Assembly (NCBI RefSeq): GCF_015845845.1
Contig: NZ_LDIG01000205.1
Location: 1 to 55,189, forward strand
DNA from: Paenibacillus dendritiformis
GTDB taxonomy: Bacteria > Bacillota > Bacilli > Paenibacillales > Paenibacillaceae
Reading direction: 5' to 3'
DNA length: 55,189 bases
Shown here: piece by piece, positions 27,470 through 35,613 of the stretch
How the letters are laid out: each line of letters begins with the position of its first letter
Position numbering within the stretch: position 1 is the first letter of the stretch
Made by a program: the position numbers and the translations under genes
Notes under the pieces: generated by a model
The model's input: only the letters and a program-made list of their open reading frames with translations
The model's database searches: none
What the model was told of the DNA's origin: nothing

Positions 27470-28426
27470 ATGCAAGGAAACGCAGAAAGCGCTCTTACGA
27501 TGAACATGCCGGCCACGAAAAAGAAATCGGTATGGAAGCGCATGGCGCAAACATGGGAATTGTATCTTTTTATCGCCCCTGCATTTCTTTATTTTCTTAT
27601 CTTCCACTACGGTCCCATGTACGGGATTCAAATCGCATTTAAAAACTTTATTCCGGCCAAGGGGATTACGGGAAGCCCTTGGGTAGGGTTTGATCATTTC
27701 GAGCGGTTTTTTAACTCCTACTATTTCTGGGATCTGCTGTGGAACACGCTCAGCATCAGCCTGTACGAGCTGGCCATCGGGTTTCCGCTTCCTATCATTC
27801 TTGCCTTGGCATTCAATGAAGTCAAAGACGGCTTCTTCAAACGAACCGTGCAAACGGTTACGTACGCGCCGCATTTTATCTCCGTTGTCGTCATGGCGGG
27901 TATAATCATTACCTTCTTGTCGCCATCGACCGGGATTATCGTTCATATTATCGAATTTCTCGGCTTCGAGCCTGCGGCCTTCCTGACGGACCCGAGATGG
28001 TTCAAGACCGTCTATGTCCTGTCGGGCGTATGGCAGAGCACCGGGTGGGGAACCATCATCTATCTGGCCGCGCTCTCCGGCGTCGATCCGCAGCTTCACG
28101 AGGCGGCGATCATGGATGGCGCAAGCCGCTGGCAGCGCATCTGGAATATCAATATTCCGACCATCGTGCCGACGATTACGATTTTGCTGATTCTGAACAT
28201 GGGCAGCATTCTCGGGGTGGGCTTCGAGAAAATCTTGCTCCTCCAGAACCCGCTCAACATGGAAGCATCGGACGTCATCTCCACCTTCGTCTATCGTTCG
28301 GGTCTGGTCGATGCCCAGTACAGCTTCTCCACCGCTGTCGGCTTGTTCAACTCGGTGGTTAACGCTATCTTGCTCATTACAGTCAACCAAATCGCGCGCC
28401 GCACAAGCGAAACGAGCTTGTGGTAG
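27470..28426 (+). CDS. ABC sugar transporter permease (LplB family)
   Basis: Membrane protein of 318 residues with six predicted spans; the first reads LYLFIAPAFLYFLIFHYGPM, typical of LplB/UgpA-type carbohydrate permeases. The EAA loop HEAAIMDGASRWQRIWNINIP (around residue 210) docks to a shared ATPase. No ATPase gene is in this operon, as usual for this family, which borrows an MsmX-like ATPase encoded elsewhere. ATG 27470 is taken as start; GTG 27461 is nearer the GGAGGG and possible. Confidence 0.9.
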   Translation: MQGNAESALTMNMPATKKKSVWKRMAQTWELYLFIAPAFLYFLIFHYGPMYGIQIAFKNFIPAKGITGSPWVGFDHFERFFNSYYFWDLLWNTLSISLYELAIGFPLPIILALAFNEVKDGFFKRTVQTVTYAPHFISVVVMAGIIITFLSPSTGIIVHIIEFLGFEPAAFLTDPRWFKTVYVLSGVWQSTGWGTIIYLAALSGVDPQLHEAAIMDGASRWQRIWNINIPTIVPTITILLILNMGSILGVGFEKILLLQNPLNMEASDVISTFVYRSGLVDAQYSFSTAVGLFNSVVNAILLITVNQIARRTSETSLW

Positions 28427-28443
28427 GAAGGAGGGAGCAGCAG

Positions 28444-29355
28444 ATGGCTTCTGCCGTGAAAGAAACGAGAGCGGATAAAGTGTTTGTCTTCTGTAACTAT
28501 ATTTATCTGATACTGGCGTTCGTTATCGTCGCCTATCCGATTATCTATATCATCAGCGCATCTATCAGCGATCCGAAGCTGGTCAACTCGGGGGAAATGT
28601 GGTTGCTTCCGAAAGGGATTACGTTCGAAGGGTATGCGCGGGTCTTCGATAACGCCAAAATCTGGTCCGGGTATAAAAACACGATTATTTATACGGTTGT
28701 CGGAACCTTGGTCAACCTTATCGTGACTTTGCCCGCGGCGTACGCCTTGAGCCGCAAAGACTTCGTCGGACGCAACTTCTTCATGGGCATGTTCATGGTG
28801 ACGATGTTCTTCGGCGGCGGGCTTGTTCCAGGTTACTTGCTCGTCAAAAAGCTGGGTCTGATCAACAGCATGTGGGCCCTGATTCTGCCGGGCGCGGCAT
28901 CGGTCTGGAATATTATCGTGGCGCGGACATTCTTCCAGTCCACGATACCGAACGAGCTTCAGGAAGCCGCACAGATTGACGGCTGCACCAATATGAGGCT
29001 GTTCATCCGCATCGTCCTCCCGCTGTCGGCGCCGATTATCGCGGTTATGGCGCTGTTCTACGGGGTAGGCCACTGGAACAGTTACTTTGGAGCCTTGATT
29101 TATCTGAACGATGAGGCGAAGTATCCGCTGCAGATGATTCTGCGTCAGATTCTCGTCCTGCAGGAAATGTCGGCCGAGACGACCGGCGCGGCTGTCAACA
29201 GCTCGGTCGCCGCTGCGCTGAACAACAAGGCGGAGGTCGCTTCTCTCATCAAGTATGCCGTCATTATCGTGTCGACCTTGCCGGTCATTGTCGTCTATCC
29301 GTTCCTGCAGCGCTATTTCGTGCAAGGCGTCATGATCGGTTCCGTAAAAGGCTGA
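28444..29355 (+). CDS. ABC sugar transporter permease (LplC/YtcP family)
   Basis: Partner permease of 303 residues with six predicted spans, starting near VFVFCNYIYLILAFVIVAYP and carrying the EAA loop QEAAQIDGCTNMRLFIRIVLP. ATG 28444 follows GGAGGGAGCAGCAG, 17 nt after the first permease. Two stem-loops downstream (29350-29372 and 29395-29424) separate it from the binding-protein gene. Confidence 0.9.
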   Translation: MASAVKETRADKVFVFCNYIYLILAFVIVAYPIIYIISASISDPKLVNSGEMWLLPKGITFEGYARVFDNAKIWSGYKNTIIYTVVGTLVNLIVTLPAAYALSRKDFVGRNFFMGMFMVTMFFGGGLVPGYLLVKKLGLINSMWALILPGAASVWNIIVARTFFQSTIPNELQEAAQIDGCTNMRLFIRIVLPLSAPIIAVMALFYGVGHWNSYFGALIYLNDEAKYPLQMILRQILVLQEMSAETTGAAVNSSVAAALNNKAEVASLIKYAVIIVSTLPVIVVYPFLQRYFVQGVMIGSVKG

Positions 29356-29424
29356 TGTTCGTCCCATCAGCCGACCGCTTCATCTTGATCGGATAATAAC
29401 GAAGACTTCCAGTCTTTGCTTATT
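29350..29424 (+). other. Paired stem-loops between permease and binding-protein genes
   Basis: GGCTGATG / CATCAGCC (29350-29372, including the stop codon) and a 12-bp stem AATAACGAAGACT / AGTCTTTGCTTATT with one bulge (29395-29424). Neither has a long U-tract. Such structures often protect or trim mRNA to give different levels of permease and binding protein. TATAAT at 29447-29452 may be the -10 of an extra promoter for the binding-protein gene. Confidence 0.5.
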
Positions 29425-29476
29425 ATATGTGCTTCACTCGGTAACGTATAATGAACACAAAAGGGAGGATCTACGC

Positions 29477-31075
29477 ATGCAAAAGCTTAAAAAGACGTGG
29501 GCAATTCTTCTGTCCATGACGATGCTCTTCACCCTGCTGGCGGCTTGCGGCTCTTCGGAGAAGCCTGCGGCAGAAGGCAACAGCGGCAACAGCGAATCCG
29601 CAAGCGAGGTCAGCAAGGAAGGCTTCCCTATCGTCAACGAGCCGATTACGTTGACGATGATGGGGCAAGATGTCGGGATTCAGAACTGGCAGGACATGGC
29701 CTTCTTCAAGGAGATGGAGAAGAAGACGAACATCAAGTTCGAGTTCCGCAATGCGCCGGCTGATAGCTTCGATACAAAGAGAAACCTCGTGTTCGCGAGC
29801 GGAGACTATCCAGACGTGTTCTTCTCCGGACAGCTCCAAGCTTCCGATGAAGTCAATTATGGCGGTCAAGGCGTACTCATCCCGCTGGAAGGCTTGATTG
29901 AAGAGTACGCTCCGAACCTGAAGAAAATTCTTGACGAAAATCCGGATATCCGCAAATCGATTACAACGCCGGATGGACATATTTATTCCCTGCCGAACAT
30001 CGACCTCGATGCCGGATGGTACCGCGGACCGTTGTGGTACAACGGCAAGTTTTTGAAAGCGCTTGGCATGGAAGTTCCTAAAACGGTCGATGAGCTGTAC
30101 ACCTATCTGAAGCGCGTCAAAGAGGAAGATCCGAACGGCAACGGCAAGCAAGACGAGATTCCGCTCGCTTCCGTGAAGCTGGACGATATCCGCATGTGGC
30201 TGCTTGGCACATGGGGCATTTACAACGAAGTTATCTATTCCGATACCCAGGACAAAGTTCACTATACGCCAATGGAGCCAGGCTACAAGGAGTACTTGAC
30301 GTTCCTGAACAAGCTGTGGACCGAAGGCTTGCTCGACAAAGAAACGTTCTCGCAAACCGACGAGCAGAAAAAAGCGAAAGGGAAGAACAACCAGATCGGC
30401 CTCTTCTCTGACTATCATGCTTACTTCACGCTCGGCGGCGAGCCAAGCATGGATGATCCGATGTACCGTCCGGTCGACAGCGACGTGAAGGCCGTAGCCG
30501 CGAAGCATCCGGGTCTGGCGAAAGGCGCGTTTGCGATTACGAACAAGAACCAGCATCCGGAAGCAACGATGCGTTGGGTTGACTATCTGTACTCGACGGA
30601 AGGCGCCGAGCTGCTCAGCAACGGTCCGGAAGGCATTCTGTGGGAGTATGTGAATAAGGAAGACCATACGAAGAAATGGCTGGATGTGCCTGGCGGCGGC
30701 GACCGCGAAGAGTATCGCGCGACGCTGACTCCGGACTACGGCGTCGTCGTTCCGAAGATTACGAACGAAGACACGAAGCGCGGCTTCTCCGGCGAATTCG
30801 ACGCATGGCTGAAGAAAGAAACCGAGGAAAAGATCCTTCCTATCGCAAAGGTTCCATTCCCGAGCGTATACTTGTCGCAAGACGAGCAAGCGGAAGTATC
30901 CAGCATCCGTTCCGACCTGGATACGTACGTGAAGCAAATGGAAGCGAAATTCGTAACCGGCCAGGAGCCGTTGACGAACTGGGATAAATATCTCGAGACT
31001 TGCAAAAAGATGGGCGGCGACCGCATCGTAGAAATCTATCAAGCGGCGTACGACCGTTGGAATACAGGGAAATAA
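29477..31075 (+). CDS. Extracellular sugar-binding lipoprotein (LplA family)
   Basis: Solute-binding component, 532 residues, the large size typical of LplA-type proteins that bind oligosaccharides. Signal peptide with lipobox LLAAC (Cys24), then a Ser/Asn/Glu-rich linker and a type I binding fold with WQDMAFFKEMEKKTNIKFE near the start. GGGAGGATCTACGC precedes ATG 29477. The ligand cannot be read from the sequence. Confidence 0.9.
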   Translation: MQKLKKTWAILLSMTMLFTLLAACGSSEKPAAEGNSGNSESASEVSKEGFPIVNEPITLTMMGQDVGIQNWQDMAFFKEMEKKTNIKFEFRNAPADSFDTKRNLVFASGDYPDVFFSGQLQASDEVNYGGQGVLIPLEGLIEEYAPNLKKILDENPDIRKSITTPDGHIYSLPNIDLDAGWYRGPLWYNGKFLKALGMEVPKTVDELYTYLKRVKEEDPNGNGKQDEIPLASVKLDDIRMWLLGTWGIYNEVIYSDTQDKVHYTPMEPGYKEYLTFLNKLWTEGLLDKETFSQTDEQKKAKGKNNQIGLFSDYHAYFTLGGEPSMDDPMYRPVDSDVKAVAAKHPGLAKGAFAITNKNQHPEATMRWVDYLYSTEGAELLSNGPEGILWEYVNKEDHTKKWLDVPGGGDREEYRATLTPDYGVVVPKITNEDTKRGFSGEFDAWLKKETEEKILPIAKVPFPSVYLSQDEQAEVSSIRSDLDTYVKQMEAKFVTGQEPLTNWDKYLETCKKMGGDRIVEIYQAAYDRWNTGK

Positions 31076-31087
31076 ACCGTAATGCCA

Positions 31088-31125
31088 AGAACCCCGGGGG
31101 TGAATGCCTCCGGGGTTCCGTTTAT
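31088..31125 (+). terminator. Terminator of the ABC importer operon
   Basis: Stem GAACCCCGG / CCGGGGTTC, 12-nt loop, followed by CGTTTATTTT. Confidence 0.85.
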
Positions 31126-31164
31126 TTTCGTTTATTTTTGGAACCGTGCTCATTTTTATCTAAT

Positions 31165-31388
31165 TTTAAGGTTCGGTTCAGTTTTCTTTAATGTAGCCAT
31201 TGTATTCTGATTATGGACCGAATGACAGATGAGTTCTTGCAAAGGAGGGTTGCCCTGCATCGATTGAACCTTGGACAGCCGGATTCCATCCGTTGAACAA
31301 GGACATCCGTTTCATCTTTCTCATGGTTTACAGTTTACCCCTAGAACATAATATAGGCCGCATCGCTTGCGATGCGGCTCTTTTTTTA
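31165..31388 (+). ncRNA. Unexplained short transcription unit ending in a strong terminator
   Basis: Between the importer operon's terminator and the GNAT gene lies a second, independent terminator: GCCGCATCG-CTTG-CGATGCGGC-TC-TTTTTTT (31357-31388). Nothing obvious upstream needs it. At 31168-31182 GGTTC is repeated in tandem, and a perfect AAAGGAGGG occurs at 31241-31249 without a convincing coding frame after it. This could be a small RNA or an mRNA for a very short peptide; both are speculative. Confidence 0.35.
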
Positions 31389-31535
31389 TTCTAAGGAGGA
31401 AGAACGCCGGGATGCCAAATAAGGATGCTGGCCCGGTTGCGCCAGAACACTGGAGAGGCACTGGAATGCCAAGAACTCTATCGTTGGATATGATACAATG
31501 GGGTCAAAACCTCTGCTGGAAAAGGAAGGAATAAT

Positions 31536-32030
31536 ATGATCGCGATTGAGAGAGTCGAATACGAGGGCAAATCGGCCCTGCGGAATCTTCTCGAGCTGTA
31601 CAAGTATGATTTCTCAGAGTATGACCCGGAGGATGTCAATGAGAACGGCTTGTACGAATATATGTATCTGGATCATTACTGGACGGAGGAAGGCAGGCAT
31701 CCGTTCTTTCTTCGGGTGGACGGGAAATTGGCCGGCTTCGCCTTAATCAGAGAACTGGGCGCGGATGAGTCCGGCCGGACCGTGTATGAGATGGCCGAAT
31801 TTTTCGTCATGAAGAAATATAGACAGCAAAAAGTAGGACAGTTTGCGGCTGCCGAATTGTTCGATCGGTTCCAAGGCCGCTGGAAGGTCGGCCAATTGGA
31901 GACGAACCAGCCCGCGCAAGCGTTCTGGACGAAGACGATTGGAAAGTATACAAACGGTACATACGAGGTCATCAGAGAGGATGGCTGGGAAGGTCCCATT
32001 ATTGCCTTTTCCACCGCGGATCGATCATGA
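31536..32030 (+). CDS. GNAT-family N-acetyltransferase
   Basis: A 164-residue protein with the GNAT fold: KLAGFALIRELG (beta-4 region), VYEMAEFFVMKKYRQQKVGQ (motif A, Q/RxxGxG-like but with KVGQFA) and a C-terminal QPAQAFWTKTIGKY (motif B). Acetyl-CoA dependent acylation of an unknown amine. AAGGAAGG precedes ATG. Monocistronic, with convergent lacI-type gene downstream. Confidence 0.82.
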   Translation: MIAIERVEYEGKSALRNLLELYKYDFSEYDPEDVNENGLYEYMYLDHYWTEEGRHPFFLRVDGKLAGFALIRELGADESGRTVYEMAEFFVMKKYRQQKVGQFAAAELFDRFQGRWKVGQLETNQPAQAFWTKTIGKYTNGTYEVIREDGWEGPIIAFSTADRS

Positions 32031-32078
32031 TGATTGATGCTCCTTGCTTCTATGGGATGCCCGCGAAGTCGGCTTGTT

Positions 32079-32100
32079 GCCCGCTGCAGCGGGCTTTTTT
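32079..32100. terminator. Terminator between GNAT and LacI genes
   Basis: GCCCGC-TGCA-GCGGGC followed by TTTTTT on the plus strand, so it ends the GNAT transcript; about 90 bases remain before the convergent lacI-type stop. Confidence 0.85.
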
Positions 32101-32192
32101 CATTTCACCGCCGGGGGCTGGGCTGGTCCGCATGATGCTCTTGTGCGCTCCAATCGGGGATACGCGGGGGATTCCTGCAAACTTACAGTATG

Positions 32193-33266
32193 TTAACGCT
32201 GTCGGCGGCAAAATCGGGCAAATTCCTGCGCAAATGATTCCCCTCTTCGTTGGGTCGATTGGCGCACGATCAGCTCGGAAGGGAGCGTGACCGTTTTATT
32301 TTGATTAATGCGCTCCGGGTCGTCCATCAGCTCGATGAGCATTTCCAGCGCTTCCAGTCCCAGATGCTCCCCGCGGATGGTCGTGCAGCTGATCGACGGC
32401 GATATCTTGTTAAGAAAGGCCGCATCGTTGAAGCCGATGATGCCGACATCCTCCGGCACGCGCAGATTGCGATCCCGGCAATATTTCAATACGCCGAGCG
32501 CCAGCACGCTGTCCGCGGCGATAATCGCGTCGAAAGAGCTGCCGCCGGAGCTGTATTCGTCCAGAGCGGCGATCATATCCGCTTCATCCGAACCGCACAA
32601 GACGACGCCATCGTCTCCCGCCTCCAGGCCGCTGCTGTGCAAGGCCTGCTTGTACCCTCCGATCCGGTCGCGGACGACATCGACGTCCAGACTCTCGGTC
32701 AGGAACGCGATGCGCCGATACCCCTGGTCCAGCAAATGCTGGGCGGTGACATATCCGTCCCGAAAATTATCGCTATGAATGCAAAAAATATTGTGCTGCA
32801 GGCTTCGTCCGATCATGACAAACGGAATGGAGTGCTGCTGCAGGGTTTGAATAAGCGAGCTTTTGTCCGCCGACATGACGCCGGATAATATAAAGCCGTC
32901 CACTTTTTTGTTCCGGTACAGCGACAAGCATTTCTCGATTTGTTGATCGACCGAGCGAAAGGCGGAAATCTGCAGGTCATATCCGTATTTCTGGGTCGCG
33001 TTGGATAAACCAAGGAGCACATTGGAATAGTACGGATTGCCGAAAATTTCGCTAGGTTCGCGCGCAATCGTATAACAAATCGTGCGGGACACGGCATCCT
33101 TCGCGTGCGGCTTCGCCTTGGGGCTGGGCACGTACCCGAGCTCCCGGATCGCTTTCTGTACTTTTTCATTCACTTCGGAGGATGTGTTTCCTTTGCCCGT
33201 AAGAACCCGCGATACCGTCGCCGGCGATACACCCGCTGCACGTGCTATATCTCTTACCGTTGGCAC
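32193..33266 (-). CDS. LacI-family transcriptional regulator
   Basis: A 357-residue repressor-type protein: N-terminal helix-turn-helix and hinge (VRDIARAAGVSPATVSRVLTG, residues 4-24), then a periplasmic-binding-protein-like sugar sensor with NPYYSNVLLGLSNATQKYGYDL. The start is GTG at 33266, preceded by GGAGAAGAGGAG. Ligand and targets are unknown; no sugar gene is co-transcribed. The upstream DNA carries a duplicated ~20-bp segment (33277-33297 and 33308-33325) that includes its ribosome site. Confidence 0.9.
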   Translation of the reverse strand: MPTVRDIARAAGVSPATVSRVLTGKGNTSSEVNEKVQKAIRELGYVPSPKAKPHAKDAVSRTICYTIAREPSEIFGNPYYSNVLLGLSNATQKYGYDLQISAFRSVDQQIEKCLSLYRNKKVDGFILSGVMSADKSSLIQTLQQHSIPFVMIGRSLQHNIFCIHSDNFRDGYVTAQHLLDQGYRRIAFLTESLDVDVVRDRIGGYKQALHSSGLEAGDDGVVLCGSDEADMIAALDEYSSGGSSFDAIIAADSVLALGVLKYCRDRNLRVPEDVGIIGFNDAAFLNKISPSISCTTIRGEHLGLEALEMLIELMDDPERINQNKTVTLPSELIVRQSTQRRGESFAQEFARFCRRQR

Positions 33267-33328
33267 GTCCCCGACTCCTCTTCTCCGGAATCATCATAGC
33301 TGCAATTCCTCTTCTGGATCATCATTTT

Positions 33329-33358
33329 ATAATACGATGAAAGCGAGCGGCAATTCAA
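33329..33358 (-). promoter_or_regulatory. Promoter of the LacI-type gene
   Basis: On the minus strand TTGAAT (33358-33353), an 18-base spacer and TATTAT (33334-33329). Confidence 0.5.
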
Positions 33359-33370
33359 CTTGGCGGCACA

Positions 33371-33410
33371 GAAAAAGCTGCCGTACGCGCAGGCGCGATA
33401 CAAGCAGCTT
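33371..33410 (-). terminator. Terminator of clpP
   Basis: Minus strand: AAGCTGC / GCAGCTT enclosing an inner GTATCGCG / CGCGTAC stem, followed by TTTTT. It lies about 35 bases after the clpP stop. Confidence 0.8.
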
Positions 33411-33443
33411 GTGGATCTCATGATGTATGGCACGATGACGGAA

Positions 33444-34022
33444 TTACTTGTGAAGCACTTTATCGACGAGGCCGTATTCCAGCGCCTCTTCCGCCGACAT
33501 GAAGTAATCGCGGTCGGTGTCTCTCTCGATCCGTTCGAGCGGCTGGCCCGTGCGCTCCGCCAAAATATGATTCAGCTTGTCGCGCATCTTCAGAATGCGG
33601 CGGGCGCGAATCTCGATATCGGATGCTTGCCCTTCGGCGCCGCCCAGCGGCTGGTGAATCATAATCTCGCTGTTCGGCAGCGCGAACCGCTTGCCCTTCG
33701 CTCCGGCATTCAGCAGGAAGGCGCCCATCGACGCCGCCATGCCGACGCAGATCGTCGATACATCCGGCTTGATATGCTGCATCGTATCGTAAATGGCCAT
33801 CCCTGCGGTAATGGATCCGCCGGGGCTGTTGATGTACAGATGAATATCCTTGTCCGGATCGTCGGCTTGCAGGAACAGCATTTGAGCGATGATCGAGTTG
33901 GCAACCATATCATTCACTTGGGAGCCGAGAAAAATAATGCGGTCCTTCAGCAATCTGGAATAAATGTCGTACGACCGTTCGCCTCGATTCGTCTGCTCGA
34001 CAACTATAGGAACGTAACTCAC
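33444..34022 (-). CDS. clpP: ATP-dependent Clp protease proteolytic subunit
   Basis: Serine protease of 192 residues forming the tetradecameric barrel that degrades substrates fed by ClpC, ClpX or ClpE. The triad is intact: Ser98 in GMAASMGA, His123 in IMIHQPLGG and Asp172 in [11 protein letters not shown] start at 34022 behind GAGGAGGGATTATC. Its promoter region bears a perfect CtsR heptad repeat, so heat and protein-stress induction are expected. Confidence 0.97.
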   Translation of the reverse strand: MSYVPIVVEQTNRGERSYDIYSRLLKDRIIFLGSQVNDMVANSIIAQMLFLQADDPDKDIHLYINSPGGSITAGMAIYDTMQHIKPDVSTICVGMAASMGAFLLNAGAKGKRFALPNSEIMIHQPLGGAEGQASDIEIRARRILKMRDKLNHILAERTGQPLERIERDTDRDYFMSAEEALEYGLVDKVLHK

Positions 34023-34121
34023 GATAATCCCTCCTCAGCATCAATAACATTAAATATTAACCAATTCACGGCCCCTTAAACACGATATGCATTCGACGCG
34101 AATGACAAGAACCGTATCTTT

Positions 34122-34161
34122 ACTATAGCGGATTGCGAGTTAAAAGTCAAAGATGGTCAAA
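34122..34161 (-). promoter_or_regulatory. clpP promoter with CtsR operator
   Basis: Minus-strand TTGACT (34150-34145), 17-base spacer, TATAGT (34127-34122). The plus-strand text AGTCAAAGATGGTCAAA (34145-34161) is an exact match to the CtsR consensus RGTCAAANANRGTCAAA and overlaps the -35. CtsR itself is not in the window. Confidence 0.9.
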
Positions 34162-34212
34162 CTGTTTTTTTTCAGCTTTTGTTGAGGCAACGATTCGGGT
34201 GGAGGCGTGTAT

Positions 34213-34296
34213 CATTTTTTGCAGAGCGGGCCGAACGATCAAAAAATGAGCATCAAAAAGTGAACGTTTCCGTGCCATCGAGGCGTGACCTACAAT
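34213..34296 (+). promoter_or_regulatory. Activator-type promoter region of the decayed ABC unit
   Basis: ATCAAAAAATGAGC (34238-34251) and ATCAAAAAGTGAAC (34252-34265) form a 14-bp tandem repeat immediately upstream of a poor -35 (TTCCGT, 34268-34273) and a -10 TACAAT (34291-34296). CATTTTTTG / CAAAAAATG (34213-34221, 34240-34248) is also a 9-bp inverted repeat. A poor -35 next to tandem repeats is what an AraC-type activator site looks like. Confidence 0.5.
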
Positions 34297-34320
34297 AGGA
34301 GCACAAAGGAGGTGACGCCA

Positions 34321-35275
34321 ATGTCAGCAGGAGCACCCTCATCTATCCGCGATCCTCGCGCCAGTGGACAATGGAGCCGCATCGGGAGGACGCTGTGGAA
34401 CGAAAAGTATTTATGGATGATGGCTCTGCCCGGCCTGCTGTTCTTCGTCATTTATAAATATTTGCCGATGCTCGGAGTCGTGATCGCTTTCAAGGATTAC
34501 AACATGATGCTCGGCATCTGGGACAGCAAGTGGGTCGGCTTGAAGCATTTCTACCGCATCTTCGAGAATCCGGATATCGGGCGCATTTTTTTGAACACCT
34601 TGATTATCAGCTTTGTATCAGATTGTGTTTGCCTTCACGATTCCGATATTTTTGGCGATTATGATCCATGAGGTAACGCAAAGGGCGTTCAAGCGGGTGC
34701 TGCAAACGGTCTTTTATATGCCGCACTTTCTGTCCTGGGTCGTCGTGGCGGGGATCTTCTATCTGATGTTCCAGAGCGATGGCGCCGTGAACAACATGCT
34801 GGTCGATATGGGAATGTCGAAAATCGATATTTTGTCCAATCCCGACAATTTCCGGTTCATGCTGGTGATGCAGGTCATCTGGAAGGAATCCGGCTGGGGG
34901 ACGATCATTTATTTGGCGGCGCTGTCCAGCATTGACGTCGAGCTGTATGAGGCGGCAAAGATGGACGGGGCCGGACGGCTGCGCCAGATCTGGAATATCA
35001 CGCTGCCCGGCATCCGCAGCACGATTGTCGTCCTGTTCATCCTGCGGCTCGGCAGCGTGCTGGATGTCGGCTTCGAGCAGATCTTCCTCATGCTGAACCC
35101 TTCCGTGCGGGATGTCGGGGAAGTCATCGAGACATATGTCTACCAAGCGGGGGTCGTCAACGGCAACTTCAGCTTCTCGACCGCGGTCGGGCTGATGAAG
35201 GGCTTGATTGGGCTGATCCTGATCTACGGGGCCAACAAGCTGGCGAAGCGGATGGGGGAGCGCGGCGTATTTTAG
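34321..35275 (+). pseudogene. ABC sugar permease (LplB family), frameshifted
   Basis: Two open frames add up to one LplB-type permease. The first (from ATG 34321, after GGAGGTGA) reads through FLNTLIISF and then derails to a stop at 34671. The second, one frame over, resumes with YQIVFAFTIPIFLAIMIHEV and continues to 35275 with the EAA loop YEAAKMDGAGRLRQIWNITLP. Removing one T from the TTT at 34612-34614 restores a single frame of about 317 residues, close to the intact paralogue at 27470 (318). Translation of the second part alone would lack the first spans. A real mutation or a sequencing error are both possible; the neighbours' lesions favour a real one. Confidence 0.85.
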
Positions 35276-35294
35276 CGCGGGTTGCCTCCAATGT

Positions 35295-35308
35295 TGTAAG
35301 TGCTTACA
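35295..35308. promoter_or_regulatory. cre-like palindrome before the truncated binding-protein gene
   Basis: TGTAAGTGCTTACA: fits TGWAANCGNTNWCA except T for C in the central CG, and is nearly a perfect palindrome. About 50 bases upstream of the binding-protein remnant. Confidence 0.5.
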
Positions 35309-35359
35309 TCATAGAATGCCCATCATGATTTCTTAATCAAAACGGGGGAGGATGTAATC

Positions 35360-35608
35360 ATGCAGTTCACAGGGAAAAAAATCGTATCGCTTCTATTGGC
35401 TTGTTCGATGGCCGTCGGCTTGCTGACGGCTTGCGGCAGCGGTGGAGGAACCAAGGAATCGAACGCCGGAGGAGGACAGAGCACGGGGGATGAGGGCAAG
35501 AAGTACAGCGTGTCGGCCATGAATATCTTGTATGGCGCGGCGCCTCCGACGACGAACAGCTCGGGCATCAAAGCGATCGAGGAGCGGGCCTCGCCTGGAA
35601 CTGCCTGA
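35360..35608 (+). pseudogene. Sugar-binding lipoprotein, truncated after ~74 residues
   Basis: Starts as a normal LplA-type lipoprotein: GGGGGAGG ribosome site, signal peptide, lipobox LLTAC (Cys25), a Gly/Ser-rich linker and the conserved first strand VSAMNILYGAAPPTTNSSG followed by IKAIEER. After that the expected ~450 residues are missing; the frame runs on as ASPGTA and stops. The 3' end of the convergent regulator begins 6 bases later. A deletion with its right junction between about 35585 and 35610 explains this; it would also have removed a second permease gene, which is absent. Confidence 0.85.
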
Positions 35609-35613
35609 CGGCT

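Noticed and set aside
31221-31298. Short ORF near the AAAGGAGGG motif
   Set aside because: The frame starts upstream of the motif; no start codon lies at proper spacing after it.
31501-31520. Third copy of the trxB/pdxK leader element before the GNAT gene (GGTCAAAACCTCT)
   Set aside because: Only the outer words match; the central TTTTTGAA block is absent.
34600-34625. Programmed ribosomal frameshift in the permease
   Set aside because: TTT alone is not a slippery heptamer, no downstream structure is evident, and the intact paralogue needs no shift.
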